Notes: generated by a model from the letters alone, not told the origin. Positions 10,737 to 19,876 are shown, counted from the stretch's first letter. The stretch: DNA of 64,000 nt from Prochlorococcus marinus str. MIT 9302 (GCF_000759975.1 NZ_JNAM01000011.1:186001-250000); one strand, 5' to 3'. Translations and numbers: made by a program.

Positions 10737-12216
10737 TTTTCCAAAAGATATTTAATCCCATAAATAATATAAACAAAAACAAAATAGGTTTATCTCCAAA
10801 TTTTGTATAGAAAGTCTTTTCGGATGAAAAATTAGGGAACACTATTTCATTTTGCTCAACATCATAATCTAAAAGTTTAATTATTTTTCCATCATCTTGA
10901 ACTAAACCCGAAGGGCCGGTATTTGATACTAGTAAATTATTTTTCTTATTTTCAATACTTCTTAATCTAGCCAAAGATAGGAATTGATTATAAAGCTTAG
11001 CTGGATATGGATCTAAATTTGCTGCAGTTATTATTAGTTTTGCACCACTATTAATAGCCTTTCTTATTTCTAGTCCATCACTAATTTCGTAACATATAGC
11101 TACTGCTAGTGGGGGTGTAAATTTAGGATCAAAAAATCTTGAATCAGAGCCTGGTTGAATTCCTCCTACTGCGGATAATCCTCTTGAAAAACTATCTAGA
11201 AATCTAGGTATTTTTTCACCTATTGGAACAAGTCTATTTTTATCTATAAATGAGGTAAAAGATTTATCTCCAATTTGAAATCCGAGTAAAGAACTTCTTA
11301 ACTCATTATTTGAATTTCTGAAACCTCCAGCTAACATATTAACCTTAATGCCTTCAGTTAGATTAAAATTATTAGATAGAGTTCCTTCAGGAGCAACAAG
11401 AAGTTTCGCTTTGTTTGATAAAGCATATTTTTGAGCGATAGATAGCTTTTCTTCAATAAATTCATCATTTATTTTTAATTTTTCTCTTGTTGGTATATTA
11501 GTTTGCCAAATAGCTACTGGATATTCATAATTTCTTTTTATTGGAGTTGTTAAACCTCCAAATAAATGTAAGAAAATAAAAACCAAAAGTCCTAAAAGAA
11601 ATATTTTTTTAAAGTAAAATTTTCTTTCCCATCTACCTTGAATATAAAAAATCCAAAATCCAATCAATATTTGTAATACGCATAAACCACTTGCACCAAT
11701 CCATCTTGCTAAACCAGCAAGATAAATATCACCTGGGATAAGACTCTCTCCTATACCTATCCAAAAAAAAGGTGTTTGAGAAAGTATCAATTCACCAATA
11801 CCCCAAGTCAAAGATAAAAAAAATACTTTTACTGTTAAAGATAATATTTTCATTTTGAAAACATCCTCTCTCCAGAGAATAATTTCAACTAACAATCCCC
11901 ATAAATAAACTAATATCCCACCCAAAAAAGCGCAAAATAATAATATTAAAATGGTAATAATTAAACTTGCAAGCCATGAAAACCCAAGCCATGTCAATGG
12001 ATGAAGATCATAAAGCCAAGAATGACTTATCAAGATAAAGAAAAAACCCCAACAAAAATTTGCTATTCTCCTTTCACTTCCCTTCCATAAAATAAATAAT
12101 GATATCGGCATAAAAATCAGCCAAAAATGAGTTGAAACTGAAATTCCTCCTAAAATCCCTCCTAAACAAGGGTAAAAATATTGTCTTAAACTTTTAATTT
12201 GAGTTGGGATTAACAA
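10729..12216 (-). CDS. lnt: Apolipoprotein N-acyltransferase
   Basis: The N-terminal half of the 495-residue protein is a run of membrane helices. After about residue 230 comes a periplasmic nitrilase-like domain with the catalytic glutamate in APEGTLSN and the catalytic cysteine in AICYEISDG. The enzyme adds the third acyl chain to lipoproteins. The start used here is a TTG at 12216; a start at an internal ATG would remove the first helix. A final hydrophobic segment ([14 protein letters not shown]) closes the protein, as usual for Lnt. It converges on mnmA with an 8-base overlap. Confidence 0.9.
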   Translation of the reverse strand: MLIPTQIKSLRQYFYPCLGGILGGISVSTHFWLIFMPISLFILWKGSERRIANFCWGFFFILISHSWLYDLHPLTWLGFSWLASLIITILILLFCAFLGGILVYLWGLLVEIILWREDVFKMKILSLTVKVFFLSLTWGIGELILSQTPFFWIGIGESLIPGDIYLAGLARWIGASGLCVLQILIGFWIFYIQGRWERKFYFKKIFLLGLLVFIFLHLFGGLTTPIKRNYEYPVAIWQTNIPTREKLKINDEFIEEKLSIAQKYALSNKAKLLVAPEGTLSNNFNLTEGIKVNMLAGGFRNSNNELRSSLLGFQIGDKSFTSFIDKNRLVPIGEKIPRFLDSFSRGLSAVGGIQPGSDSRFFDPKFTPPLAVAICYEISDGLEIRKAINSGAKLIITAANLDPYPAKLYNQFLSLARLRSIENKKNNLLVSNTGPSGLVQDDGKIIKLLDYDVEQNEIVFPNFSSEKTFYTKFGDKPILFLFILFMGLNIFWKIN

Positions 12217-12302
12217 TCTAAAATTACGAAATTAAATTTATAATCACCCATTTATTGTACCTTCATTCTGTAGACTAAGTTTTAGTAACTTTCAAAATTT
12301 AA

Positions 12303-12875
12303 GTGAAAGAAGTCTTTATTAGTTTTGCAGTTTTTGTTTTTTGTGTTTCATTAACTCTTTTCAGTCAATTTAATTCACCACAAGTTGTTAATGCTGCTGA
12401 ATCAGAAACTCAGTCAGTTCAAAGAACACCTGTTGCAAAATCATCAAATATCTCAAATAATAATTTATTTGAACTAGACCCAACAGATCCAAATCCTATA
12501 CTTTTCGCTATGGCAGAAGAAACACCATCAGACAACAATTCAAGGACTACAGAAAGTGGTCTAATTATTGCAGATATCGTAAACGGGGAAGGAGATGAGG
12601 CCAGTGCTGGGCAAACAGTTACTGTAAATTACACAGGAACTCTAGAAGACGGGACACAATTTGATACCAGTATTGGCAGAGCTCCATTCAGCTTTCCCTT
12701 GGGTGCTGGACGAGTAATAAAAGGTTGGGACGAAGGTGTAGCAGGCATGAAAGTTGGAGGGAAAAGAAAATTAACAATACCTCCGGAACTTGGATACGGA
12801 TCAAGAGGAGCTGGAAATGTAATACCTGCTAATGCGACTTTAATATTTGAAGTTGAATTATTAAAAGTCAATTAA
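12303..12875 (+). CDS. FKBP-type peptidyl-prolyl cis-trans isomerase, exported
   Basis: The 190-residue protein starts at a GTG with a hydrophobic leader ([17 protein letters not shown]) suggesting export to the periplasm or lumen. A low-complexity Ser/Asn linker follows, then a C-terminal FKBP domain of about 105 residues. FKBP signatures are [38 protein letters not shown] and [13 protein letters not shown]. It is a folding helper that isomerises prolyl bonds; the client is unknown. It lies directly upstream of sodN on the same strand, but a 78-base gap leaves room for a separate sodN promoter. Confidence 0.93.
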   Translation: MKEVFISFAVFVFCVSLTLFSQFNSPQVVNAAESETQSVQRTPVAKSSNISNNNLFELDPTDPNPILFAMAEETPSDNNSRTTESGLIIADIVNGEGDEASAGQTVTVNYTGTLEDGTQFDTSIGRAPFSFPLGAGRVIKGWDEGVAGMKVGGKRKLTIPPELGYGSRGAGNVIPANATLIFEVELLKVN

Positions 12876-12953
12876 ATTAAGTAAGAAAAATATCTAAGAC
12901 TTTTCAATTTAGTTAATCTCCAAGTAATATATATACAACACCAAATATTTGAA

Positions 12954-13427
12954 ATGTTAAGTAAATTCATCAATTCTTTTCTAGATAAAAAATCTCCAAT
13001 GACAGTCCATGCTCACTGCGATGGTCCTTGTGGTGTTTACGACCCAGCATCTACTAGAGTTGCAGCTGAAGCAGTTTTATCAATGACAAAAAAACTTATT
13101 GCATTAGAAGCTCCTTCTAGCACTGATTCAGCAGAGTGGGCTGCATACAGTAATACATTTTCTAGATATGTTGCAGTTAAAGAAGAGCAAGCAAAAGAAA
13201 CAAAGAAAGAGATTCTAATTTTGTGGACAGATTACTTTAAACCAGTTCACTTAGAAACTTATCCAGACTTACATGAAACCATTTGGAAGGCGGCCAAATT
13301 ATGCAGTGCATGCAAAGTTAATATTGACTTAGCCCAAGCTGAAGAACTCATGAGTTATGTAGAAAAAATTCATAATATTTTCTGGGCTTCAAAAGGAAGA
13401 TCAGACGCTTTTGTAAAAGCTAGTTAA
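12954..13427 (+). CDS. sodN: Nickel superoxide dismutase precursor
   Basis: The 157-residue precursor contains the nickel-hook motif HCDGPCGVYDP starting near residue 22. Mature NiSOD begins at this histidine, and its amine, His side chain and the two Cys residues bind nickel. The preceding residues (MLSKFINSFLDKKSPMTVHA) are the propeptide that must be removed, the job of the downstream sodX product. The enzyme dismutates superoxide in the cytoplasm. Marine picocyanobacteria use it in place of iron or copper/zinc SOD, which fits the iron-poor open ocean. sodX and a nickel transporter-like gene follow. Confidence 0.97.
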   Translation: MLSKFINSFLDKKSPMTVHAHCDGPCGVYDPASTRVAAEAVLSMTKKLIALEAPSSTDSAEWAAYSNTFSRYVAVKEEQAKETKKEILILWTDYFKPVHLETYPDLHETIWKAAKLCSACKVNIDLAQAEELMSYVEKIHNIFWASKGRSDAFVKAS

Positions 13428-13435
13428 TCAGAGTT

Positions 13436-13828
13436 ATTTTCAAAAGTTTTTTTGATTTTATTTTATTTTTTTTAGGTTTAAGAAAAACTGCGATTATTAG
13501 TGGTGAATCGATGTTTCCTTACCTAAAAGAAGGTGATATTGTATTTTTTAAAAAATATAAAAAGAATAAATCAATACTTAAAAATAGACAAATAGTTATT
13601 TTTAATCATCCATTTAAAAATAAAAACCTAATAAAAAGGATAAATTCTGTAAATCAAAATAACGTTGAGGTTATTGGCGACAATATTGAATTTAGCGAAG
13701 AAAGTAATAAATTTGGATTAATCAATAACGAAAAAATAATTGGGATTGTCACCTCTAAATTAATTATTCCTAAATTAAAAAATTTTTTAATTCAAAAAAA
13801 CAGAAGCACTTCTTTGAATCCAAAATAA
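13436..13828 (+). CDS. sodX: Nickel-type SOD maturation protease, signal peptidase I-like
   Basis: This is a small S26 (signal peptidase I-like) protease expected to cleave the SodN propeptide. The serine motif SGESMFP ends in the ATG at 13511, so the nucleophile serine is coded at 13508-13510, upstream of any in-frame ATG. The frame is open back to the sodN stop at 13425-13427, giving a leader with FKSFFDFILFFLGLRKTAII. It contains no ATG, GTG or TTG. I give the ATT at 13436 as a tentative start; its exact position is uncertain. NRQIVIF and KRI supply the dyad lysine region, and VIGDN matches the family. The 3' end overlaps the opposite-strand transporter gene by 42 bases. Confidence 0.75.
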   Translation: MFKSFFDFILFFLGLRKTAIISGESMFPYLKEGDIVFFKKYKKNKSILKNRQIVIFNHPFKNKNLIKRINSVNQNNVEVIGDNIEFSEESNKFGLINNEKIIGIVTSKLIIPKLKNFLIQKNRSTSLNPK

Positions 13829-14458
13829 TCCCAAAGAAAAGGAAAGCCCTCCTGCTACAGCTATTAATCTTTTAATAAATTTTTGACTTGCTTTAAAGGT
13901 AGTAAAAGATATTAAACAAGTAAAAAGATTCATACTTATGAGTGAACCAATCAAATATGAAATCAAATATAAGCAAGCGCTTGTTAAAGGTAGTGCTAAG
14001 GCAGGAAGAACTGCAAGAAAATGTGAACCTCCAGCTATACCGTGTAGCAAGCCTAAACCAGTCAAAGCATGTGAGTGCTTATTATTATTTTTTTGTTCCT
14101 TAACATGAAAGTGAAAGTGACGATGGGCAATTCCATTCTCATGCTTATGGGAATGCGAGTGGATACTTAATTGAAAAGAATTTTTTATAGCAAATACTCC
14201 AACAATTAGAAGTGAAATTCCAACAAGAAATTCAGCAATATTGGAAAATTTGTTTAATGGCGTAATATCCTTAATAAAAATCGCTAGAAAAGCTAACAAG
14301 AGGACTCCTGAAGAATGTCCCAAGCCCCATGAGAAACTATTTTTAAGAGCTTTTTGGGGATTGTTAATCGCTGCTGGTGCCATTGCAATTAGATGATCAG
14401 CGCCACTAACTACATGCACAAATCCTGCGATTATACCTGTTAAAATTACAGCCTGCAT
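13787..14458 (-). CDS. Putative nickel transporter associated with NiSOD
   Basis: The 223-residue protein has about six hydrophobic helices. HVVSGADHL in helix 1 and SWGLGHSSG in helix 2 resemble the metal-binding helices of NicO/HupE-type nickel and cobalt carriers. A histidine-rich cytoplasmic or periplasmic loop at about 105-130 includes HSHSHKHENG and HRHFHFHV. Its position next to sodN and sodX, converging with a 42-base overlap, points to nickel supply for SodN. I recall the name sodT being used for such genes but leave the symbol empty. Cobalt cannot be excluded as substrate. Confidence 0.82.
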   Translation of the reverse strand: MQAVILTGIIAGFVHVVSGADHLIAMAPAAINNPQKALKNSFSWGLGHSSGVLLLAFLAIFIKDITPLNKFSNIAEFLVGISLLIVGVFAIKNSFQLSIHSHSHKHENGIAHRHFHFHVKEQKNNNKHSHALTGLGLLHGIAGGSHFLAVLPALALPLTSACLYLISYLIGSLISMNLFTCLISFTTFKASQKFIKRLIAVAGGLSFSLGLFWIQRSASVFLN

Positions 14459-14513
14459 ATATATTCAGTACAACTCTGTTTATTCAATTTTATAGCACGA
14501 TTTGAAGTCAATA

Positions 14514-15401
14514 TTAGATTGAGTTAAATAATTTCTTGAACGATTGTTCAATATCAGTTTCTCTCATAAAAGTTTCACCAATTAATACTCCCATGATTCC
14601 AATAGATCTAAGCGATTCTAAATCTTCGGCACAATTAATTCCTGATTCACTAATGGGAAGAATATTTTGTTTTAAAAATATATCACCATATTTATGCATC
14701 AATTCTTTTGATGTTTTTAAATCCGTTTTAAAAGTCTTTAAGTCCCTATTATTTATTCCAATCAAATTAAAAGATTTTAACTTTATAATCCTTTCTAATT
14801 CATTATCGTTATGAACTTCAACAAGCACACTCATATTTAAATTATCAGCTATTTTCTTTAGATAAATTAAATCGTCATCACTTAAAATCGCAGCGATTAA
14901 TAATATTGCATCAGCACCAGATACCCTTGCTTTATAAATCTGATAAGCAGAAATAATAAAATCTTTGCAAAGTAGAGGGAGATTAGTGGATTTCCTTACA
15001 GTTTCGAGTATTTCATAACTACCTTGGAAAAACCTTTTATCGGTAAGTACTGAGATACATGATGCACCTAATCTTTCATAACAAGAAGCTATCTTTTCAG
15101 GGTTAAAATCTTTTCTAATAACTCCTTTACTCGGACTAGCTTTTTTTATTTCAGCAATTACTCCTGGTTTTATTTTTGACTCCAAGATATTTTGAAAAAA
15201 ATCTTTTGGAGCAGGCAGGGTACTAATCTTCTTTAGTAAATCTTCCAAAGAAACTATTTTTTTAAAATTTTTAATTTCAATGTCCTTATGCCATACAATT
15301 TCTTCAAGAATATTTTTTGCTTGTGCCTCTCTGTGAGGTACAGCATATTCTAAATTTTCTACCCTTACTGTTGGATTTGGTGGCCTACGTCTTATCTCCA
15401 T
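14514..15401 (-). CDS. trpC: Indole-3-glycerol phosphate synthase
   Basis: The 295-residue TIM-barrel enzyme closes the indole ring in tryptophan synthesis. Family motifs are [15 protein letters not shown] (catalytic lysines), [47 protein letters not shown] and [11 protein letters not shown]. An N-terminal extension of about 35 residues ([20 protein letters not shown]) is typical of cyanobacterial TrpC. The gene sits 12 bases downstream of lpdA on the same strand, an arrangement probably giving one transcript with lpdA and the RNA methyltransferase gene. Confidence 0.96.
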   Translation of the reverse strand: MEIRRRPPNPTVRVENLEYAVPHREAQAKNILEEIVWHKDIEIKNFKKIVSLEDLLKKISTLPAPKDFFQNILESKIKPGVIAEIKKASPSKGVIRKDFNPEKIASCYERLGASCISVLTDKRFFQGSYEILETVRKSTNLPLLCKDFIISAYQIYKARVSGADAILLIAAILSDDDLIYLKKIADNLNMSVLVEVHNDNELERIIKLKSFNLIGINNRDLKTFKTDLKTSKELMHKYGDIFLKQNILPISESGINCAEDLESLRSIGIMGVLIGETFMRETDIEQSFKKLFNSI

Positions 15402-15413
15402 TAATTTTAGATG

Positions 15414-16853
15414 TTATTTAATTTGAGAAGCAGCTTGTTTATATGCGACCTCAACTACTTCACTAAGAGTGGGATGAGTATGTACTTCTGTTGATAATTG
15501 AATTACATCTTGGTTCCTTGAAATAGCGTTGGAAATTTCTTGAATCAAATCAGCTGCATGTAACCCAAAAATATGAGCACCTAATACTTTCCCATTATCT
15601 TTATTGAAAATCAACTTTAGCAATCCATCACTCTCCAATTCAGCCAATGCTTTTGAATTGGCCTTAAAGAAACTTTTGACAACTCCCAAAGTAAAATTTT
15701 CTTTTGCCGATATCTCTTTAGCTTCAGCTTCAGAGAGACCAACTGAACTTATCTCAGGGTGAGTAAAGGTTGCTGCAGGGATACTTTTATAGTTAATTTC
15801 GACATTACCACCGCAAATATTATCAACAGCAATAGTACCCTGCGCTGCAGCTGTATGGGCAAGCATTAGTTTGCCTGTTACATCTCCAACAGCCCAAATG
15901 TTAGGTATTATTTCATCACCATTCTTAACTCTCATTTGATCATCTACAGGAATGAAACCTTTTACTGTTTCGATACCAACCGACTCAAGATTTAAGTTAT
16001 TACTATTAGGACTTCTGCCAGTTGCAACTAGTACAGCATCAACTTCTAAAGTTTCTACAACTTCCTTAGATTTTGCATCTGTCAGTTCTATTTTTACAGG
16101 GCATCCAGGTGTTATTTTTGTCGCAAAGACATTTGATTTTGTGTCTATATCTCTTGCTTGAATAAGGTTCTTCTTAGCAATCTTAGTGATATCTGGATCA
16201 AATGTCGGCATAATATTTTCCAAAGCCTCGATCATGGTAACTTCACAACCAAGTGCGGTATAAACATCAGCAAATTCTAGTCCTATATATCCGCTTCCAA
16301 TAATTGCTATCCATCTTGGAAGCCATTCAAGTTTAACCGCATCATCACTAGTAAATACAGTCCTATTATCCAAAGTTATTCCACGGGGCACAAAAGGAGA
16401 AGAACCAGTTGCTATAACAATATTCTTACATGTGAAAATTTTATCAATTCCGTTTTTATCTCTTACACCTACTTTTTGATTTCCTTCAATTCTGCCAATG
16501 CCCAAAATAATTTCAACTCCACTCCTTTTAAGAGTTTTTGTTAAATTTTCTCTAACATTTAAAACTAAATTATTTGCATGATCTGCAATTTTTGATCTCT
16601 CGAACCTTACTGGGGAAGCATGAATGCCAAATTTAGCTAAATGTTCATAATCAGCTATTTCTCTAACTTTTCCACTTGCCGCCAAAAGAGCTTTAGATGG
16701 AACACAACCCTTGTTAACACAAGTACCTCCCATATCAGAAGATTCTACTATTGCGACTTTCAGTCCCTTAGCAGCAGCATGTTTAGCGGCATCAAAACCT
16801 CCATATCCTGCTCCTATTACGATTAAATCAAAATCAAAACTTGAATCAGTCAC
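15414..16853 (-). CDS. lpdA: Dihydrolipoamide dehydrogenase (E3)
   Basis: The 479-residue flavoprotein has an N-terminal FAD motif VIGAGYGGFDAAKHAA, the redox-active disulfide in GGTCVNKGCVPSK, an NAD motif IAIIGSGYIGLEFA, and the C-terminal dimer-interface segment with the catalytic histidine in HTHPTLSE. It reoxidises lipoamide in the pyruvate dehydrogenase complex and in glycine cleavage. pdhA lies at 5810-6883. The end of the upstream RNA methyltransferase gene is seven bases before the lpdA start, so the two are probably co-transcribed. Confidence 0.96.
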   Translation of the reverse strand: MTDSSFDFDLIVIGAGYGGFDAAKHAAAKGLKVAIVESSDMGGTCVNKGCVPSKALLAASGKVREIADYEHLAKFGIHASPVRFERSKIADHANNLVLNVRENLTKTLKRSGVEIILGIGRIEGNQKVGVRDKNGIDKIFTCKNIVIATGSSPFVPRGITLDNRTVFTSDDAVKLEWLPRWIAIIGSGYIGLEFADVYTALGCEVTMIEALENIMPTFDPDITKIAKKNLIQARDIDTKSNVFATKITPGCPVKIELTDAKSKEVVETLEVDAVLVATGRSPNSNNLNLESVGIETVKGFIPVDDQMRVKNGDEIIPNIWAVGDVTGKLMLAHTAAAQGTIAVDNICGGNVEINYKSIPAATFTHPEISSVGLSEAEAKEISAKENFTLGVVKSFFKANSKALAELESDGLLKLIFNKDNGKVLGAHIFGLHAADLIQEISNAISRNQDVIQLSTEVHTHPTLSEVVEVAYKQAASQIK

Positions 16854-16860
16854 TTTTTAT

Positions 16861-17706
16861 TTATTTATTAGAGGTGTATGCGACTCTTTTTCGTTCTAGT
16901 AATAACGGAACTGCAACACAAGCCACATTCAATGATTCTACAAGCTCACTATGCGGAATTGTAATTGTTTCATTAAAAGCTTCTTGAATTTTTTTATGAA
17001 TACCTTGACCTTCATTACCCAAAATTAATGCGGTACGCCTAGACCAATCAACTTCCCAGTAAAGTTTTGAAGGTTTTTTTGAACTTTTATTATAGCTACT
17101 AGTAGAGAAAATCTTAAATCCTACATTTGATAATTCAGACAAAGACTTAAGTAAAGAATTTAATATTTCTTCTTCAGTTCCATCAAATCTTAAAAATGGC
17201 ATATGAAAAACTGAACCAGAGGATGCCCTTAATACCTTTTGGCCTAATGGGTGCGCACCTCCAGCTAAAAAAATTGCATCAACACCAGCAGCTAAAGCAG
17301 TTCTAAAGAGATTACCCATATTCCCAGGATCTTGAATCCTGTCGAGAACAAGAACAAAATCATCTTTTATATTAAATTGATAATTAGGTATTGCCGAAAT
17401 CTCTACTAAAGCTGCTATCCCATCAGGATTAATTGTTGAAATCGCAGAAGCCAAAACATCCTCTGAGACAATAGTTATCAATGATTGATCAAGCTTTTTG
17501 CTAAGATTCAGATTTTTTCTAAGCCATTTTTCAGTAACTATAATTTTGGAGGGAGCATTTTTAGACTTCAACAATTCTTCAATGAGATGAGTACCCTCTA
17601 TGCAAAAAAAGTCTTTGTCTTTGCGAGAAGATCCGCTTTTAAATGATCTAAATCTTTTAACTAGATTATTGTTTTTACTAGTTATTTTTAAAAAAGTATT
17701 TTCTAT
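16861..17706 (-). CDS. SpoU/TrmH family RNA 2'-O-methyltransferase, non-standard start
   Basis: The C-terminal part has the SPOUT knot motifs LDRIQDPGNMGNLFRTA, LILGNEGQGI and IPHSELVESLNVACV, so this is an RNA ribose methyltransferase (rRNA or tRNA target unknown). The first standard start in the frame is a TTG at 17574, but homologous sequence continues upstream: ITSKNNNLVKRFRSFKS and FFCIEGTHLIEELLKS are the usual N-terminal RNA-binding domain. The frame is open to a stop at 17722-17724 with no ATG, GTG or TTG in that stretch. The likeliest original start is the codon at 17704-17706, now ATA, so I place the 5' end there with limited certainty. Confidence 0.82.
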   Translation of the reverse strand: MENTFLKITSKNNNLVKRFRSFKSGSSRKDKDFFCIEGTHLIEELLKSKNAPSKIIVTEKWLRKNLNLSKKLDQSLITIVSEDVLASAISTINPDGIAALVEISAIPNYQFNIKDDFVLVLDRIQDPGNMGNLFRTALAAGVDAIFLAGGAHPLGQKVLRASSGSVFHMPFLRFDGTEEEILNSLLKSLSELSNVGFKIFSTSSYNKSSKKPSKLYWEVDWSRRTALILGNEGQGIHKKIQEAFNETITIPHSELVESLNVACVAVPLLLERKRVAYTSNK

Positions 17707-17840
17707 GAGAAATTTAAATATTTAGTTGTAATTTATATTTTAATTCCATAAAAGTTTTGATCAATGTTTTTTTTAAACATATTTTCTATAAAGAGAATAA
17801 AGCATTTTATTTTTAATTAATATTCAGCACGTTACATAGG

Positions 17841-19262
17841 GTGGACTTACTAATATTAGTTTGTCATGATGAATCTAATAAATTAACCCTTAATGATTTG
17901 CGTAAGCAAAATAAGTCATATCTTAAGTCTCAAAATTTAAAGATTTTTGGCCAAGGTAACTTACATGGAAAAGTTAAAATAAGTGGCGCCAAGAATTCTG
18001 CCTTAGTTTTATTGGCCTCATCGTTGCTAACTAATGAAAGGATAATTCTTGAGAATGTGCCTCGTCTTACCGATATAGAAAAAATGGGGAATATCCTAAA
18101 GAGTTTAGGTATTAAATTAATACAAAAAAACAATCGCTTAGAGGTAGATCCAAAAAATATTTCTATTAAAGATCTTCCATATGAACTTGTTAATGGATTA
18201 AGAGCTAGTTTCTTTTGTATAGGTGCATTATTAAGTAAATATGGAGAGGCTAAAGTCCCCTTACCTGGAGGATGCAATATTGGTTTAAGGCCCATAGATG
18301 AGCACATAAATGGACTTCAAGCCTTAGGAGCGGAAATTATTATTGAAGAAGGAATTGTCAAAGCAAGAATAAAGGACGAGACTAATAAACTGCGTGGTAC
18401 TCATATCAAATTAAAGTGCCCAAGCGTAGGAGCTACTGAAACTTTAATAATGGCGGCATCATTAGCGGAGGGAAGAACTACGATTGAGAATGCTGCAAGA
18501 GAACCTGAAATTCAGGATTTATGCCAAATGCTAAATAAAATGGGGGCAAAAATTTACGACTCTGGCAAAGAAAAAATAATTATTGATGGTGTTAATAAGC
18601 TGCGTGGTTGTACTCATAAAGTAATTCCAGATCGAATAGAAGCTGGCACTTTTTTAATAGCTGCTGCTGCGACTTCCTCTTCGATAACAATTTCTCCTGT
18701 AATTCCTAATCATCTTGAAGCTGTCACGAATAAGCTTCAAGAGAGTGGAAGTAAAATTACGATTAAAGGTAATTCAATTACAATCAAGGGTAAAAAGATC
18801 AAAGGGGTAGATATTGAAACGGCTCCTTTCCCAGGATTTCCAACTGATTTGCAAGCACCATTTACAACTTTAATGGCAATCGCAAATGGCGAATCAAAGA
18901 TAACTGAAACAATTTTCGAAAACAGAATGAACCATGTTCATTTACTTAACAACATGGGGGCAAATATAAAATTAAATAAAAATATAGCCTCTATCAAAGG
19001 TGTTAAAAAATTTAAGGGGATGGATCTAGTTGGATCTGATTTAAGGTCTTCAGCTGCATTAATAATTGCTGGGATTATAGCTGAAGGCACTAGTAGAGTT
19101 TATGGTTTAGAGCATTTGGATAGAGGTTATGAAAATTTTGAATCAAAATTAAAAATATTAGGTATAAAAATAACCAGAGAATTTAACAAAAAAACTTTGA
19201 CAAATAAGGAACTAAAGACTAATTCAGACCCTGCAGATATTCCTCGATATAGAGCTGCCTAA
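17841..19262 (+). CDS. murA: UDP-N-acetylglucosamine 1-carboxyvinyltransferase
   Basis: The 473-residue enzyme transfers enolpyruvate to UDP-GlcNAc, the first committed step of peptidoglycan synthesis. Motifs include GKVKISGAKNSAL at the start of the fold, LPGGCNIGLRPIDEHI carrying the catalytic cysteine loop, DRIEAGTFLIAAA and PGFPTDLQAPF. The GTG at 17841 gives about 35 residues before the core, which is longer than usual; a TTG at 17898 is a possible alternative. Ddl, another cytoplasmic wall enzyme, is encoded at 26603-27670. Confidence 0.95.
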   Translation: MDLLILVCHDESNKLTLNDLRKQNKSYLKSQNLKIFGQGNLHGKVKISGAKNSALVLLASSLLTNERIILENVPRLTDIEKMGNILKSLGIKLIQKNNRLEVDPKNISIKDLPYELVNGLRASFFCIGALLSKYGEAKVPLPGGCNIGLRPIDEHINGLQALGAEIIIEEGIVKARIKDETNKLRGTHIKLKCPSVGATETLIMAASLAEGRTTIENAAREPEIQDLCQMLNKMGAKIYDSGKEKIIIDGVNKLRGCTHKVIPDRIEAGTFLIAAAATSSSITISPVIPNHLEAVTNKLQESGSKITIKGNSITIKGKKIKGVDIETAPFPGFPTDLQAPFTTLMAIANGESKITETIFENRMNHVHLLNNMGANIKLNKNIASIKGVKKFKGMDLVGSDLRSSAALIIAGIIAEGTSRVYGLEHLDRGYENFESKLKILGIKITREFNKKTLTNKELKTNSDPADIPRYRAA

Positions 19263-19293
19263 TTTGCAAAAAGCATGAAAATTAGTAAATTGT

Positions 19294-19404
19294 TTAAACG
19301 TAAGCAATATTGACGAGTGAAATACAACCTAAAAATATGATGAATACCACTAGGAAGCGACTAGACCAAATTTTATTTAAACCACTAATCTTGAGATCAT
19401 TCAT
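19294..19404 (-). CDS. Micro-membrane protein, second of a coupled pair (36 aa)
   Basis: The ORF was found by reading the minus strand of the gap between murA and tRNA-Leu. It starts with ATG at 19404 and ends with TAA at 19294-19296. The product begins MNDLKISGLNKIWSS, then has the hydrophobic run RFLVVFIIFLGCISLVNIAYV up to its C-terminus with one cysteine, predicting a single membrane span with positive charge on the N-side. Its ATG overlaps the TGA of the upstream micro-ORF as ATGA, a classic translational-coupling arrangement. I do not recognise the family. It could be chance, but two adjacent coupled ORFs of the same design argue for real genes. Confidence 0.5.
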   Translation of the reverse strand: MNDLKISGLNKIWSSRFLVVFIIFLGCISLVNIAYV

Positions 19405-19508
19405 GCCCATGTTCCGCTATTAGATCCAAATGCTGTCAAAATAGTGACTACAATGAAAAGATAGGGTACGAATTGTAAAGATAATTTTTTTGCTTTAATT
19501 TTAGTCAT
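19401..19508 (-). CDS. Micro-membrane protein, first of a coupled pair (35 aa)
   Basis: The minus-strand ORF runs from ATG at 19508 to TGA at 19401-19403. The product begins MTKIKAKKLSL, with four lysines, then continues QFVPYLFIVVTILTAFGS and ends NSGTWA. This is a basic N-terminus followed by one membrane span, similar in layout to small photosystem or cytochrome complex subunits, although it matches none that I know. A TATATT-like box on the minus strand at about 19527-19532 lies roughly 20 bases upstream of the start. Its stop codon overlaps the start of the next micro-ORF. Expression and conservation are unproven. Confidence 0.5.
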   Translation of the reverse strand: MTKIKAKKLSLQFVPYLFIVVTILTAFGSNSGTWA

Positions 19509-19756
19509 TTAATTTTTTCTTTAAAATATAACATAATATTACTGAATATGAAGCTGTTTTCTTGAAAAAAGGTTTTTACTGGAATTTTGCTACATTATTG
19601 TACCATTTATGTAAAATAATGTATTTTAATCTTATTTATTGTCAGCTAATTCAATAAATATAATTTTATGTTTTTAAAGAAAAGATTAACTATTAACAAA
19701 CGTTATCTTGATCACTGTTCCTTGACTAAAACAATAGTCAATAAGTTGAATTTTGT

Positions 19757-19762
19757 TATAAT
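19757..19762 (+). promoter_or_regulatory. Candidate -10 box for tRNA-Leu (and argD)
   Basis: A perfect TATAAT lies 27 bases before the first base of the mature tRNA-Leu. No convincing -35 element is visible at the right spacing. The call rests on the consensus match and position only. Confidence 0.4.
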
Positions 19763-19789
19763 AAAAAAGTTCATTTTTTCAAAAGCCTT

Positions 19790-19871
19790 GGGAGCGTGGT
19801 GGAATTGGTAGACGCACCGCACTCAAAATGCGGCACCTTCGGGTATGTCGGTTCAAGTCCGACCGCTCCCA
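19790..19871 (+). tRNA. tRNA-Leu (anticodon CAA)
   Basis: The acceptor stem pairs GGGAGCG with CGCTCCC, and the discriminator is A at 19871. The anticodon stem CCGCA/TGCGG encloses the loop CTCAAAA, giving anticodon CAA, which reads UUG codons. The long variable arm and the TTCAAGTCC T-loop region fit a class II leucine tRNA. CCA is not encoded. The argD start codon follows after only five bases. Confidence 0.96.
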
Positions 19872-19876
19872 CTTTG

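Noticed and set aside
17769-17785. ATGTTT/AAACAT hairpin before murA considered as a terminator
   Set aside because: The stem is only six A/T-dominated pairs around a run of T, and no T-tract follows in the right direction.
19796-19876. Upstream extension of the argD frame through the tRNA-Leu sequence
   Set aside because: These bases form a complete tRNA cloverleaf; the translated stretch has no relation to aminotransferases.
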